Shown: positions 43,193 to 52,644, numbered from the stretch's first letter. The stretch: DNA of 59,556 nucleotides from Paracoccus sp. MKU1 (GCF_001447385.1 NZ_LLWQ01000120.1:1-59556), one strand, 5' to 3'. The notes: a model not told the origin generated them from the sequence alone. Numbers and translations are program-made.

Positions 43193-44479
43193 TCAGGCGG
43201 TGGCGGCGGCCAGCGCCTGGTCCAGGTCGGCGATGATGTCCGCTGCGTCCTCGATGCCGATGGACAGCCGCACCACGTCCGGCCCCGCCCCGGCGGCGAT
43301 CTTCTGCTCGTCCGTCAGCTGGCTGTGCGTGGTCGAGGCGGAATGGATCACCAGCGAGCGCGAATCGCCCAGGTTCGCCACGTGGCTGAACAGCTTCAGG
43401 TTATCGACCAGCTTCACCGCCGCGTCGTAGCCGCCGCTGATCGCAAAGGTGAACAGCGCCCCCGCCCCCTTGGGATAGACGCGCCGCGCCGTCGCGTTCC
43501 AGGGCGATGAGGCCAGCCCCGCATAGGTGACCGAGGTGACGCGCGGATCCTTCTCCAGCCATTCCGCGACCTTCTGCGCGTTCTCGACATGGCGCGCCAT
43601 GCGCAGACCCAGCGTCTCGATGCCCATCAGCGTGTAATGCGCCGCCTGCGGGTTCATGGTCATGCCCAGGTCGCGCAGCCCGATGGCGATGCCGTGGAAG
43701 GTATAGGCCAGCGCGCCGAAGGTCTCGTGGAACTTCAGCCCGTGATAGGCGGGCTCGGGCTCGGACAGGCTGGGGAACTTGCCCGAGGCCGACCAGTCGA
43801 ACCGGCCCGAATCCACGATCACGCCGCCGGTCACCGTGCCGTTGCCGGTCATGTATTTGGTCAGGCTGTGGACGACCAGCGTCGCGCCCATCTCGATCGG
43901 CCTGCACAGCCAGGGCGTGGCCAGCGTGTTGTCCACGATCAGCGGCAGGCCGACCTCGTCCGCAACCTTCGCCACCGCCGGAATGTCGGTGACATAGCCG
44001 CCCGGATTGCTGATCGATTCGCAGAAAATGGCGCGGGTATCTTCGTCCACCGCCGCCCGCAGCGCGTCGAGATCGTCCAGGTCCACGAACCGGCACGACC
44101 AGCCGAAGCGCTTGATGGTCTGGCTGAACTGGGTGATGGTGCCGCCGTAAAGCCGGGTCGAGGCGATCAGGTTCCTGCCCGGCCCCATCAGCGGGAACAG
44201 CGCCATGATCTGCGCCGCATGGCCCGAGGAACAGCAGACCGCGCCGGCCCCGCCCTCCAGCTCGGCCACGCGGGCCTGGAGCGCCGCGACGGTGGGGTTG
44301 GTCAGGCGGGAATAGATATAGCCGACCTCTTGCAGGCCGAACAGCCGCGCCGCATGGGCAGCATCCTGAAAGACATAGGCGGTGGTCTGATAGATCGGCA
44401 CCTGCCGCGCCCCGGTCGCGGGATCGGGCGCGCTGCCTGCATGGATGGCGGTGGTGTCGAAACCCCATTTCTCGGACAT
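43193..44479 (-). CDS. metY: O-acetylhomoserine sulfhydrylase (MetY type)
   Basis: A PLP enzyme of the Cys/Met metabolism family that forms homocysteine (or methionine) from O-acetylhomoserine and sulfide (or methanethiol). It has 428 residues. Landmarks are TTAIHAGSAPDPATGARQVP, IYQTTAYVFQDAAHAARLF, the Tyr/Arg of YIYSRLTNPT, CCSSGHAAQIMAL, and the PLP Lys in VVHSLTKYMTGNG. LFSHVANLGDSRSLVIHSAS and THSQLTDEQKIAAG near the end are typical of MetY. Its sulfur role fits the sulfate importer at 2.5-6 kb, though the two are far apart. Single-gene unit; the start is ATG 44477-44479. Confidence 0.93.
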   Translation of the reverse strand: MSEKWGFDTTAIHAGSAPDPATGARQVPIYQTTAYVFQDAAHAARLFGLQEVGYIYSRLTNPTVAALQARVAELEGGAGAVCCSSGHAAQIMALFPLMGPGRNLIASTRLYGGTITQFSQTIKRFGWSCRFVDLDDLDALRAAVDEDTRAIFCESISNPGGYVTDIPAVAKVADEVGLPLIVDNTLATPWLCRPIEMGATLVVHSLTKYMTGNGTVTGGVIVDSGRFDWSASGKFPSLSEPEPAYHGLKFHETFGALAYTFHGIAIGLRDLGMTMNPQAAHYTLMGIETLGLRMARHVENAQKVAEWLEKDPRVTSVTYAGLASSPWNATARRVYPKGAGALFTFAISGGYDAAVKLVDNLKLFSHVANLGDSRSLVIHSASTTHSQLTDEQKIAAGAGPDVVRLSIGIEDAADIIADLDQALAAATA

Positions 44480-44599
44480 GGAAACTCTCCCCTTCGGGTC
44501 CGTTGCTCGGGGCAGAGACTAGGCGCAAGCCGCGGCGCAAATCCACGGAAATCGGCAGGAAGCCGCGTGGAAAGAACACCGTATTGGCGCAGGAAGCCT

Positions 44600-44621
44600 C
44601 TGGAGAAAGGCCTTTTTCCAG
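44600..44621. repeat. Near-perfect 22-bp palindrome upstream of metY
   Basis: CTGGAGAAAGG and its almost exact complement CCTTTTTCCAG adjoin with no loop (one mismatched pair). It lies 121 bases upstream of the metY start in otherwise gene-free DNA (44480-44903). It could be an operator or a site of a lost mobile element. Confidence 0.45.
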
Positions 44622-44722
44622 CCCTCCGCCCAGGCAAGATCTCCATCCTTTCGCCCCCGACATCCTGGGTGGCAAGACCCCCGGAACCGGCCCGGCAAGG
44701 TTTCCAGCCCTTCTTTCGTGTT

Positions 44723-44765
44723 CAAATATCCTGGGGGAGTCCCGCAGGGACGGGGGCAAAGCCCC
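44723..44765. repeat. Dispersed intergenic element, copy 7 (CAAATAT plus two hairpins)
   Basis: CAAATAT (44723-44729) is followed by the hairpins GTCCC/GGGAC (44739-44751) and GGGGC/GCCCC (44753-44765), the same organisation as copies 3 and 5 but in the opposite orientation. Confidence 0.65.
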
Positions 44766-44903
44766 TCTTGCTCGACAGACGGCGGGCAAATGCCGCGCCG
44801 CTCGGGAGCTGCCAGAGCGATCATGGGCAAGGATCTGCTGTGTGAATTGGCCGCGCCGTCGCGGCAGCGGCGACAAAAGCGCGGATCCCCGTGGGGGACT
44901 GAG

Positions 44904-45225
44904 ATGAAGAACAAGCTCACAGCGGTCAAGCTGAAGAAAGCCGCGAATGGAAAGCTGCAAATTGGCGGTGGCCTGATCCTGGTGAAGGCCGGCTCCACCG
45001 GGAAATGGGTCTGCCGAATATTCGCATCTCGGGAAAAGGCGAGAGATGGGCCTTGGGCAATGGCTGACGGTCGCTCTCGCCGAAGCCCGCAAGATCCGCG
45101 ACGAAAGGGCGGCGGAGCTGGCTGTCGGAAGAGACTTTATCGTCATGAGGGGCGCCCAGCGCGCCGCCGAGACAGGGGAACGGGACAGGGAAGACCCGAC
45201 CTTTGCTGATCGAAGATATTGTCGA
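44904..45225 (+). pseudogene. Remnant of a tyrosine-recombinase phage integrase (N-terminal arm-binding domain)
   Basis: Two frames together give the N-terminal DUF4102-type domain of a P4-like integrase. The first (from ATG 44904) reads KLTAVKLKKAANGKL and GGGLILVKAGSTGKWVCRI. After a frameshift near 45020-45030 the next reads GKRREMGLGQWLTVALAEAR, KIRDERAAELAVGRDFI and, later, DPTFAD. That order and spacing match intact integrases, which are about 400 residues; here only about 105 residues survive and the catalytic domain is absent. It marks an old mobile-element insertion next to the benzoate/catechol segment. The rest of the gap to 45382 holds nothing I can identify. Confidence 0.8.
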
Positions 45226-45382
45226 GCCCCGCCTCGGCCAGGGAGCCGGCGGCGAGCTTATATCTGCTCGTTGATGAGACCCATGCAATTGGCCGCTGCC
45301 GGTTCCGCGGGCACTCAGTCAGGTTTGCATGGCTCGTTCCTCGAACGCCATAGGGCTTGGAGGTGGGATTACGCGACAGCCC

Positions 45383-46240
45383 CTAGCCCACGGCCCGGCG
45401 GTAAAGATGCCATGTCGCGTGGCCAAGGATGGGCAACACCACGATCAGCCCGGCGAAAAGCGGGATCATCCCCAGCACCAGCGAGACGGCGACGATCAGC
45501 CCCCAGAGCGCCGTCGCTCTCGGGTTGCGGCGCGCGACGGCGAGCGAGGTCGCCAGCGCCACCGGCACGCCCACCGGCCGGTCGATCAGCATCGGGAACG
45601 ACACCAGGCTGACGCAAAGCACCACGGCCGCGAAGACGAAGCCGACGCCGGCCCCGGTGAGGATCATCGTCCAGCCCGCGCTGGTGGTGAAGCTGTCGCG
45701 CAGAAGGACGAGCAGGCTGTCATAGGGCCCGGGCCCCAGGGTGACGACCCAGATCGCATGCGCGGCGAGAAGCCAGAAGGCGAAGATCACCGCGAGCAGC
45801 AAGCCCAGCATCAGCACCGGCCCCAGCACCCGGCCGGTCAGCGTCGCCAGAACCGCGCCCCAATTCGTATCCTCGCCCCGCTCGCGCCGCCGGCTCATCT
45901 CGTAAAGGCCGATCGCCGCGACCGGCCCGACCAGCGGAAAGCCAGCGGCCAGCGGAAACAGCAGATGCACCTGCCCCGCGTTGAACGCCCAGGCGGCAAG
46001 AACGAAGCCGATCACCGGGTAAAGCGCCACCGCGGTGATCACGTCGGTGCGCAGCGCGGCGAAGTCCTCGACGCCCTTGCGAAGCGCCGCGCGGATGTCG
46101 CCCAGGCCGATCTGCTTGACCTCGGGCAGGGTCCTCTCGTGGCTGCCGATCCCGTCTACCGCCGCGCCGGCGCTGCGGCCTATGCCGGCCAGCCTCTGCG
46201 CGCTCCAGCTCAGCGGGTTTCCAATCGTTTCTCGGTGCAT
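45383..46240 (-). CDS. DUF2189 family membrane protein
   Basis: A 285-residue inner-membrane protein of the DUF2189 family, with about six hydrophobic helices. The cytoplasmic N-terminus (about 45 residues) ends VKQIGLGDIRAALRKGVEDF. Helices follow, beginning TAVALYPVIGFVLAAWAF, with the conserved FPLVGPVAAIGLYEMSRRRE between helices and FPMLIDRPVGVPVALATSLA near the end. The function is unknown; in alphaproteobacteria the family often lies near respiratory genes, which are not seen here. ATG 46238-46240 has GGGAGG upstream; a longer frame to 46486 runs into non-coding DNA. Confidence 0.87.
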   Translation of the reverse strand: MHRETIGNPLSWSAQRLAGIGRSAGAAVDGIGSHERTLPEVKQIGLGDIRAALRKGVEDFAALRTDVITAVALYPVIGFVLAAWAFNAGQVHLLFPLAAGFPLVGPVAAIGLYEMSRRRERGEDTNWGAVLATLTGRVLGPVLMLGLLLAVIFAFWLLAAHAIWVVTLGPGPYDSLLVLLRDSFTTSAGWTMILTGAGVGFVFAAVVLCVSLVSFPMLIDRPVGVPVALATSLAVARRNPRATALWGLIVAVSLVLGMIPLFAGLIVVLPILGHATWHLYRRAVG

Positions 46241-46601
46241 GGCTGCATCCTCCCTTCCTGGAGGGCCCAAGACCGGGCGAGGCGTCAGCCGGGAAATCCG
46301 GCCCCCGCCCGCGAACATGCCGGGCCGAACCGTCCTCAACAAATAGTTTAACAGATACAGCGCGAGGTTGCACTCGGGGAATCGCGTGCCTTGTCCTTTG
46401 CCGGGAGAGGCTGCCGCGCTCAGGGCATGGTGTTCATGGTGACCTGCTGCCGCACCGGGCGAAAGGCCGCCTGACGGCGGACGCAAGATCGGATGGCGGC
46501 CGCTCGCCCAAGCACGCCAGCACGAGGGCCAGCGGCGTTACGCACGAGAAAGCCGGCTGACGCGAGGCCGAGTTCGGGATGACGTTGCCGCCCCCGCTCC
46601 T
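46241..46601. other. Gene-free spacer between DUF2189 gene and pcaD
   Basis: In this 361-base gap the only clear signal is an AT-rich patch (about 46339-46362, minus strand GTTAAACTATTTGTTG) that could hold the promoter of the DUF2189 gene. The rest is GC-rich with no plausible gene, RNA or repeat. Confidence 0.4.
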
Positions 46602-47399
46602 TCAGGCACCGCATGGGGCTGCGGTCAGAAAGTCCTTCAAGGCGATGTCGAAGCGCAGCGCCGATTCCCGGTTCAGGATATGCCGCCCTGGCAGGGACAG
46701 GTGACGTCCGCAGCGCACCGCCCCGGCGATCATGGCCAATTCGGCGGGCGGGCAGACCGGATCGTCGTCGCCGGAGATCGCCAGGAGGGGATTGGCGATC
46801 TGGGGAAGGCGGTCGCGAAGGTCCGCTCCGGCAAGCGCCGCGCAGCATCCCACATAGCCATCGACCGAGGTTGCGGCGAAACTGGCCAGGATCGCCTTGA
46901 CCTTGGCAGGATCGGCCGCGCGAAAGCCGGGCGTGAACCAGCGTTCCGCAGTCGCGGGAACAAGACCGCCGAGGCCGTTGGCCCGGACCTCGTCGATGCG
47001 GGCATGCCAGCTTTCGGCGCTGCCGATCCGGGCGGCCGTCGCGCAAAGAACGATGCGCTCCAGCCGCGCCCCGGCGTGGATGCCCAGCCATTGCCCGGTC
47101 AGCCCGCCGATGGACAGGCCGCAGAAATGGCTGCGCCTGATGGACAGCGCGTCCCACAGCGCGATCACGTCGCCGGCAAGATCGGCCAGGCCGTAAGGCG
47201 GCACCGGCGCGCCGGACCTGCCATGGCCGCGGCGATCATAGCGCAGGATGCGGAAATCCTGGGAAAGGCTTGCAACCTGGGCATCCCACATGTGCAGGTC
47301 GGTGCCCAGGGAATTGCAGAAGGTCAGCCACGGCTTGTCCCCTGCCTTGCCGTCGATGCGATAGTGAAGCCGGTGGGTGGGCAGGTCCAGATAGGGCAT
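46602..47399 (-). CDS. pcaD: 3-oxoadipate enol-lactonase
   Basis: An alpha/beta hydrolase that opens 3-oxoadipate enol-lactone to 3-oxoadipate, where the catechol and protocatechuate branches join. It has 265 residues. The nucleophile elbow is GLSIGG with Ser96; the acid is near GDDDPVCPP and the His in GRHILNRE. LTFCNSLGTDLHMWDAQVAS and ILRYDRRGHGRSGAP are typical of PcaD. It is the last gene of the benzoate/catechol cluster, 62 bases after the transporter. The next enzymes (3-oxoadipate CoA-transferase and thiolase) must be encoded elsewhere. Confidence 0.93.
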   Translation of the reverse strand: MPYLDLPTHRLHYRIDGKAGDKPWLTFCNSLGTDLHMWDAQVASLSQDFRILRYDRRGHGRSGAPVPPYGLADLAGDVIALWDALSIRRSHFCGLSIGGLTGQWLGIHAGARLERIVLCATAARIGSAESWHARIDEVRANGLGGLVPATAERWFTPGFRAADPAKVKAILASFAATSVDGYVGCCAALAGADLRDRLPQIANPLLAISGDDDPVCPPAELAMIAGAVRCGRHLSLPGRHILNRESALRFDIALKDFLTAAPCGA

Positions 47400-47461
47400 G
47401 GTCGGCCTTTCATGCGGATTTTGGCGCGCGGCGAGGGGCCGCGCGCCTGGTTGCGGGGCTG

Positions 47462-48793
47462 TCAGGCGGCGGCAAGCCGCGTTGCGTCGCGAGCGCGCCC
47501 GTTGGCAAGCGCAAAGACCAGCATCGCCAGGGCCGAGATCGCCGCCGGGATGGCGAAGAGCAGGAAGTTCTGCCCCAGCGGCAGCTCCCGCGCTAGCAGC
47601 ACCCCGCCCAGCGTCGGCCCGACGATGGCACCGATCCGGCCCACGCCCGAAGCCCAGCCCAGCCCGGTCGAGCGCACCGACAGGTTATAAAGCTGCGCGA
47701 CGCTGGCATAGAGCAGGATCTGCGTGCCGATGGTCGTGGCCCCTGCGACGAAGACCAGCAGGAACAGCACCGTCGGCGCCGGGTTGAAGCCGATCAGGGC
47801 GATGGATGCCCCGGCCGCGGCGAAGAAGGCGACCACCACCTTCGGCAGGCCGAAGCGGTCGCCCATCCTGCCGCCGGCGATCGCCCCCGCCATGCCGCCG
47901 AAATTCAGCGAGAACAGCGACAGAAGGCTGGCCCGTTCGGCATATCCGGCCTCTTGCAGCACCTTGGGCAGCCACGACGACAGCAGGTAGACCAGCAGCA
48001 GGCAGCAGAAGAAGGACAGCCACAGCATCAGCGTGCGCAGCGTCCGGCCGTGGCGGAACAGTTCCGCGACGGATGCCGAGGCGCCCTTGCTCTCGCTGAA
48101 GACCAGCCGGTCCTCGGGGGCCAGGGGCGTAGCCGGGTTGATGCGGCCGAAGATGCGCCGCGCCTCGTCCTGCTTGCCCTGGCGGATCAGGAAGCCCAGC
48201 GATTCCGGCAGCTTCCACAGCACCAGCGGCAACAGCAGCAGCGGCACGGCGGCGATGAAGAACATCGGCTGCCAGCCGAAGGAGGGGATCAGCCCGACAC
48301 CCAGCCCCGCCGCGACCATGCCGCCGACCGAATAGCCCGAAAACATCAGCGCGACCATGGTGCCGCGCAGGCGTTTGGGCGCATATTCGTTCATCAGCGC
48401 CACCGCGTTCGGCATCAGCCCGCCGCAGCCCAGGCCGGCGATGAAGCGGAAGATCTTGAACTGCTCGGGCGAGTTGGCAAAGCCCGTCAGCACGGTGGCC
48501 GAGGTGAACAGCACGAAGCTGATCGCGACGCCCTTCTTGCGGCCGATCCGGTCGGCCAGCGGGCCAAGGATCAGCGCCCCGAACATCATCCCGAACAGCG
48601 CCCAGGCTTGCAGCGCGCCCGCCTGCGGCTTGGTCAGGCCCCATTCCGCGATCAGCGTGGGCAGCACCGTGCCCGCCACGAACACGTCGTATCCATCGAC
48701 CACCAGCAGCGCCCCGCAAAGCGCCACCACCATCCATTGAAAGCTGCCGAACGGGCCTTGGTCTATGGCCTCGTTCACGTCTATGTTGCGCAT
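47462..48793 (-). CDS. benK: Aromatic acid:H+ symporter (BenK-type MFS transporter)
   Basis: A 443-residue major facilitator protein of the AAHS family that imports benzoate with protons. Twelve helices are expected. The AAHS motif in helix 1, LLVVDGYDVFVAGTVLP, carries the conserved Asp residues. LADRIGRKKGV is the loop 2-3 motif, and MLWLSFFCCLLLVYLLSSWL opens the second half. Position in the ben cluster supports benzoate over other aromatic acids. The start ATG 48791-48793 follows GGGAGGAG. It is separated from benD by 63 bases, probably in the same operon. Confidence 0.92.
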   Translation of the reverse strand: MRNIDVNEAIDQGPFGSFQWMVVALCGALLVVDGYDVFVAGTVLPTLIAEWGLTKPQAGALQAWALFGMMFGALILGPLADRIGRKKGVAISFVLFTSATVLTGFANSPEQFKIFRFIAGLGCGGLMPNAVALMNEYAPKRLRGTMVALMFSGYSVGGMVAAGLGVGLIPSFGWQPMFFIAAVPLLLLPLVLWKLPESLGFLIRQGKQDEARRIFGRINPATPLAPEDRLVFSESKGASASVAELFRHGRTLRTLMLWLSFFCCLLLVYLLSSWLPKVLQEAGYAERASLLSLFSLNFGGMAGAIAGGRMGDRFGLPKVVVAFFAAAGASIALIGFNPAPTVLFLLVFVAGATTIGTQILLYASVAQLYNLSVRSTGLGWASGVGRIGAIVGPTLGGVLLARELPLGQNFLLFAIPAAISALAMLVFALANGRARDATRLAAA

Positions 48794-48833
48794 TCCTTGT
48801 CTCCTCCCTGTTCTGTCGTTGAAATCGCGATCA

Positions 48834-48882
48834 GCCGGTGTCGCCCCCCGCGACGCTCATCCTGTGTCGCCTCCGGCGACGG
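48834..48882 (-). repeat. Imperfect tandem duplication of the benD 3' end
   Basis: On the minus strand, two adjacent units of about 24-26 bases (GTCGCCGGAGGCGACACAGG and GTCGCGGGGGGCGACACCGG, each followed by a TGA) would both encode VAGGDTG-stop. The first is the true end of benD. Confidence 0.55.
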
Positions 48883-49642
48883 GCAGGACCGAGCCGGTGA
48901 TGTAGGACGCCTCGTCCGAGGCCAGGAACAGGATCGGCGCGGCCTGTTCCTGAATGCTGCCATAGCGGCGCATGAAGGCGGATTGCTTGACCTGGTCCAC
49001 GACCTCGGCCATCCATTGCTGTTCGGCAAGGCTGTCGCCCTCGGCATTGCGCGGGACGCGGCGCGGCGGCGCCTCGGTCCCGCCGGGGGCGGTGGCGACG
49101 ACGCGGATGTTCTGGGCCGCCATCTCCATCGCCAGGGATTGCGTGATCGCGTTGACGCCGCCCTTGGCCGCCGAATAGGGCACGCGGTGAATGCCCCGGG
49201 TGGCGTTTGACGAGACGTTGACGATGGTGCCGCCGCCGCGCGCCAGCAGATGCGGCAGGACCGCATGGCAGCAATACAGCGTCGGCATCAGCGAGCGCCG
49301 GATCTCGGCGTCGATCTGGGCCGGTTCGAATTCGGCAAAGGGCCGCATCCGTATCGCGCCACCGACATTGTTGATCAGGATGTCGATGCCGCCGAAGGTG
49401 CGGGCCGCATGGCGCATCGCGGCATCGGCGCCATCCCAGGTTTCCAGATCGGCGGTGAAACCCGCGGCTTCGCCTTCCGCCGCCGCCGCCACCTCGGCCA
49501 CGAAATCGGCGCGGTCCACGAACAGCACCCGCCCCCCTTCGGCCGCCGCGCGCAAGGCCACGGCGCGACCGATGCCTTGCGCGGCCCCGGTCACCACCAG
49601 CACCTTGCCCGCGAAGCGGTTGGCAAAGACGGCCCCGGTCAT
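48857..49642 (-). CDS. benD: Benzoate cis-diol dehydrogenase (BenD)
   Basis: A short-chain dehydrogenase that oxidises and decarboxylates 1,6-dihydroxycyclohexa-2,4-diene-1-carboxylate to catechol with NAD+. It has 261 residues. The cofactor motif is VTGAAQGIG (residues 17-25), then NNVGGAIRMRPF, NVSSNATRG with the catalytic Ser, and Y-x3-K in PYSAAKGG. The start ATG 49640-49642 overlaps the benC stop (ATGA). The C-terminus ends VAGGDTG, and a near-copy of the DNA encoding that tail, including a stop, follows directly downstream. Confidence 0.95.
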   Translation of the reverse strand: MTGAVFANRFAGKVLVVTGAAQGIGRAVALRAAAEGGRVLFVDRADFVAEVAAAAEGEAAGFTADLETWDGADAAMRHAARTFGGIDILINNVGGAIRMRPFAEFEPAQIDAEIRRSLMPTLYCCHAVLPHLLARGGGTIVNVSSNATRGIHRVPYSAAKGGVNAITQSLAMEMAAQNIRVVATAPGGTEAPPRRVPRNAEGDSLAEQQWMAEVVDQVKQSAFMRRYGSIQEQAAPILFLASDEASYITGSVLPVAGGDTG

Positions 49643-50661
49643 GCGATGGCCTTCAGCGGCGCGTTGGGGGTGAACTTCTCGTAATGGAAGCTGGCGGGCG
49701 CGATCCCCTGCTCGTCCAGGTAATGCCGCACGGCATCGACCATCGGCGGCGGGCCGCACAGATAGACATCGACCCCGCCGGCGGCCAGCATGTCGCCCGG
49801 CATGTGCTGCGTCACCCAGCCCTTGCGGGGATGGTCGGATGCGGGGTCGGCCACCACCGTCGCAAAGGTGAAATTCGGCAGTCGCTTGGCATAGGCCGCA
49901 AGCTCATCGACCAGCACCAGGTCTTGGTCGCGCGTCACGCCATAGATCAGATGGATCTGGCGCCGCGACCCGGCCCGCGCCAGAACCTCCAGCATCGACA
50001 GGAAGGGCGCAAGGCCGGTGCCGCCCGCCAGGAACAGCAGCGGCCCTTCGCCGTCGCGCAGATAGAAGCTGCCCATCGGCCCGGTCAGGTCCAGCCGGTC
50101 GCCCGGCTTGGCGCGGGCCAGCCAGCCGCCCATCAGCCCGCCGGGGATCTTCTTGATCAGGAAGCCCAGGCCGCGCTCGCCCGGAGCGGAGCTGAAGGAA
50201 TAGGAGCGGTGGTCGCCGCTGCCCGGCACGGCAATGTTGACATATTGTCCCGGCAGAAAGGCCGGCGTCTCATCCTCCACCGCCAGTTCCAGCACCACGG
50301 CGGCGTCCTGATGCGGCTCGATCCGCGTCACGGTGGCGGTGAAGACCTGCTGGCCGGTCTTGCAGGCCAGCGAGGTCGTCGGCACCGACAGCACGCAATC
50401 CGAGGACGGCACCATCTGGCAGGTCAGCACCAGCCCCTCGGCGGCTTCGTCCTCGGTCAGGGCGTCGTCGATATAGTCCTCGCCCATGTCATAGGCGCCG
50501 CTTTCGGCGCGGCACTTGCAGGTGCCGCAGACTCCGTCCGAGCAGTCCATCGGCAGGTTGATCTTGTTGCGGAACGCGGCATCGAGAACCTTCTCGCCCG
50601 GCTTGCAATCGACGAAGCGGGTCACCCCGTCCTCGAAGTTCAGTGCGATGCGATAGCACAT
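49639..50661 (-). CDS. benC: Benzoate 1,2-dioxygenase reductase (BenC)
   Basis: The electron-transfer component that carries electrons from NADH to the BenAB oxygenase. It has 340 residues. The N-terminal plant-type [2Fe-2S] ferredoxin domain has Cys40, Cys45, Cys48 and Cys81 (MDCSDGVCGTCKC). The FAD domain has RSYSFSSAPG, and the NAD domain has LLFLAGGTGLAPFLSMLEVL and VYLCGPPPMVDAV. This domain order (ferredoxin first) is characteristic of BenC/XylZ. The stop overlaps benD by four bases, and the gene starts 34 bases after benB. Confidence 0.96.
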   Translation of the reverse strand: MCYRIALNFEDGVTRFVDCKPGEKVLDAAFRNKINLPMDCSDGVCGTCKCRAESGAYDMGEDYIDDALTEDEAAEGLVLTCQMVPSSDCVLSVPTTSLACKTGQQVFTATVTRIEPHQDAAVVLELAVEDETPAFLPGQYVNIAVPGSGDHRSYSFSSAPGERGLGFLIKKIPGGLMGGWLARAKPGDRLDLTGPMGSFYLRDGEGPLLFLAGGTGLAPFLSMLEVLARAGSRRQIHLIYGVTRDQDLVLVDELAAYAKRLPNFTFATVVADPASDHPRKGWVTQHMPGDMLAAGGVDVYLCGPPPMVDAVRHYLDEQGIAPASFHYEKFTPNAPLKAIA

Positions 50662-50695
50662 GGTCGCCTCCTCCTTGCGGTTGTGCTGGGACGGG

Positions 50696-51211
50696 TCAGA
50701 CGTGATAGACGTCGATGACCTGGCGGATGTAGTCGTTCTTCAGGACGATCTTCTTGGCGGCGATGACCAGCCCGTCGCCATGCTTGCGCAGGGTCACGAA
50801 GATGGTGCCGAAGAACTGGTCTGTGACCTTGTAACGGTGGTTCAGCGTGTGGAAGTTGTAGCGGACATCCACCTCGGTCCCGCGATCTTCCACCACTTCG
50901 ACGTTCAGGACGGCGTGGCTGGTGCGCGGTTCCGGGGTGGAGGCACCCGACCGTTCGGTCTTGATGCGGAAGACGCGGTCCTCCAGCCCCTCGCGGTTCG
51001 GGTAATAGATCAGCGAGATCTGCGATTGCGGGTCCTCGGTGATCTGGTCGTTGTCGTCCCAGGCAGGCATCCAGTAGGACGCATCGGGCGCATAGCAGGT
51101 CAGCCATTCGTCCCATTGCCGGTCATCGAGCAGGCGCGCCTCGCGATAGAGGAAGGCGCAGATGGCGTTGTAATCCAGGCTCGTTCTGGTGGTGTCGCGA
51201 TCCAGGCTCAT
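50696..51211 (-). CDS. benB: Benzoate 1,2-dioxygenase small (beta) subunit
   Basis: The structural beta subunit of the alpha3-beta3 ring-hydroxylating oxygenase, with a cystatin/NTF2-like fold. It has 171 residues: [93 protein letters not shown]. The ATG 51209-51211 overlaps the benA stop (ATGA). Length and features are normal for BenB/XylY. Confidence 0.96.
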   Translation of the reverse strand: MSLDRDTTRTSLDYNAICAFLYREARLLDDRQWDEWLTCYAPDASYWMPAWDDNDQITEDPQSQISLIYYPNREGLEDRVFRIKTERSGASTPEPRTSHAVLNVEVVEDRGTEVDVRYNFHTLNHRYKVTDQFFGTIFVTLRKHGDGLVIAAKKIVLKNDYIRQVIDVYHV

Positions 51212-52566
51212 GCGGCTTCTCCGGTCTTCTCGGCCGCCAATGCCTTGCGCATCATCTCGGCCCAGTATTCGTGCTGGCAGACGAACAGCCCCTCGTCCTC
51301 GCTGCGTTCGCCGGACAGAAGCGGCTTCAGCCCCATGCGCCGGGCGTTCTCGTCCGGCCCGTCGATCCACAGCGGCGCGCCGCGCGACATGTCGTTCCAC
51401 AGCGCCAGGCTGCCGGCATAGGCGGTCTGGCAGGCGCGGAATTCCTCGAGGTCGTCCGAGGTGCCCATGCCCGACACGTTGAAGAAATCCTCGTATTGGC
51501 GGATGCGATGGGCGCGGTCCTCGGCGGACTCGCCCTTGGGCGCGAAGCAGAAGATGGTGACTTCGGTCTTGTCTACGGAAAGCGGGCGCACGACGCGGAT
51601 CTGGGTGCTGAACTGGTCCATCAGGAACACGTTCGGATAGAGGCAGAGGTTGCGCGTCTGGTTGATGATGAAGCCGGCCTTGTCCTCGCCCAAACGGGCG
51701 GCGATTTCCTCGCGGCGATTATAGACCGGACGGACCTCGGGGTTCCTGGTGTTGGTCCAGAGCAGGATATGGCCGTTCTCGAAGCCGTAGACGCCGGCCA
51801 CCGACTTCGACCAGCTGTTGGCGTCCACCGCCTTGGTGCCGGTTTCGCTGCGCCGGTCCATGGTGGTGGCATAGTTCCAATGCACCGAACTGACATGATA
51901 GCCGTCGCAGCCGTTCTCCATCTGCAACTTCCAGTTGCCGTCGTAGATGTAGGAGGAATTGCCGCGCAGCACCTCCAGCCCTTCGGGGGCCTGGTCGACG
52001 ATCTGGTCGATGATGACGGTGGTTTCGCCCAGGAACTCCTCCAGCGAGGCCACGTCGGGATTGAGGCTGCCGAACAGGAAGCCGCGATAGCTCTCGAACC
52101 GCGCCACGCGGGTCAGGTCGTGCGAGCCGTCCTTGTTGAACTGCTCGGGATATTGCGTGGTCTTGGCGTCCTTGACCTTCAGAAGCTTGCCGGTGTTCGA
52201 GAAGGTCCAGCCGTGGAACGGGCAGGTGAAGCTGCCCTTGTTGCCCTGCTTGCGGCGGCACAGCATCGCGCCCTTGTGGGCGCAGGCATTGATGACCGCG
52301 TGCAGCGTGCCGGTCTTGTCGCGGGTGATGACCACCGGCTGGCGGCCGATCCAGGTCGTGTAATAGTCGTTCGGTTCGGGGATCTGGCTTTCATGCGCCA
52401 GATAGACCCAGTTGCCTTCGAAGATGTGCTTCAGCTCCAGCGCGAACAGGTCCTCGTTGGTGAAGATGTCGCGGCGGCAGCGGTAGAGGCCGGCCTCCTT
52501 GTCGTCCTGCACGGCGGTCGCCAGAAGATGATCCAGATCGCGTGCCTTCTCGATGATCGCGGACAT
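51208..52566 (-). CDS. benA: Benzoate 1,2-dioxygenase large (alpha) subunit
   Basis: The catalytic subunit that adds O2 to benzoate to form the cis-1,2-diol. It has 452 residues. Rieske [2Fe-2S] ligands are Cys95, His97, Cys115 and His118 (CAHKGAMLC and CPFHGW). The mononuclear iron site is in [17 protein letters not shown], which has the two His and the bridging Asp. The C-terminal half is of the BenA/XylX type ([20 protein letters not shown]). The start ATG 52564-52566 has GGGAGG nine bases upstream. It is first in a coupled benABCD operon. Confidence 0.97.
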   Translation of the reverse strand: MSAIIEKARDLDHLLATAVQDDKEAGLYRCRRDIFTNEDLFALELKHIFEGNWVYLAHESQIPEPNDYYTTWIGRQPVVITRDKTGTLHAVINACAHKGAMLCRRKQGNKGSFTCPFHGWTFSNTGKLLKVKDAKTTQYPEQFNKDGSHDLTRVARFESYRGFLFGSLNPDVASLEEFLGETTVIIDQIVDQAPEGLEVLRGNSSYIYDGNWKLQMENGCDGYHVSSVHWNYATTMDRRSETGTKAVDANSWSKSVAGVYGFENGHILLWTNTRNPEVRPVYNRREEIAARLGEDKAGFIINQTRNLCLYPNVFLMDQFSTQIRVVRPLSVDKTEVTIFCFAPKGESAEDRAHRIRQYEDFFNVSGMGTSDDLEEFRACQTAYAGSLALWNDMSRGAPLWIDGPDENARRMGLKPLLSGERSEDEGLFVCQHEYWAEMMRKALAAEKTGEAA

Positions 52567-52644
52567 GAGCTTTCCTCCCCAGGGGATGCGCCTTGCGGGC
52601 CGGCCCCTGCCAGATGTCGGTGATGGTTGATCGGGTTCGGAACG

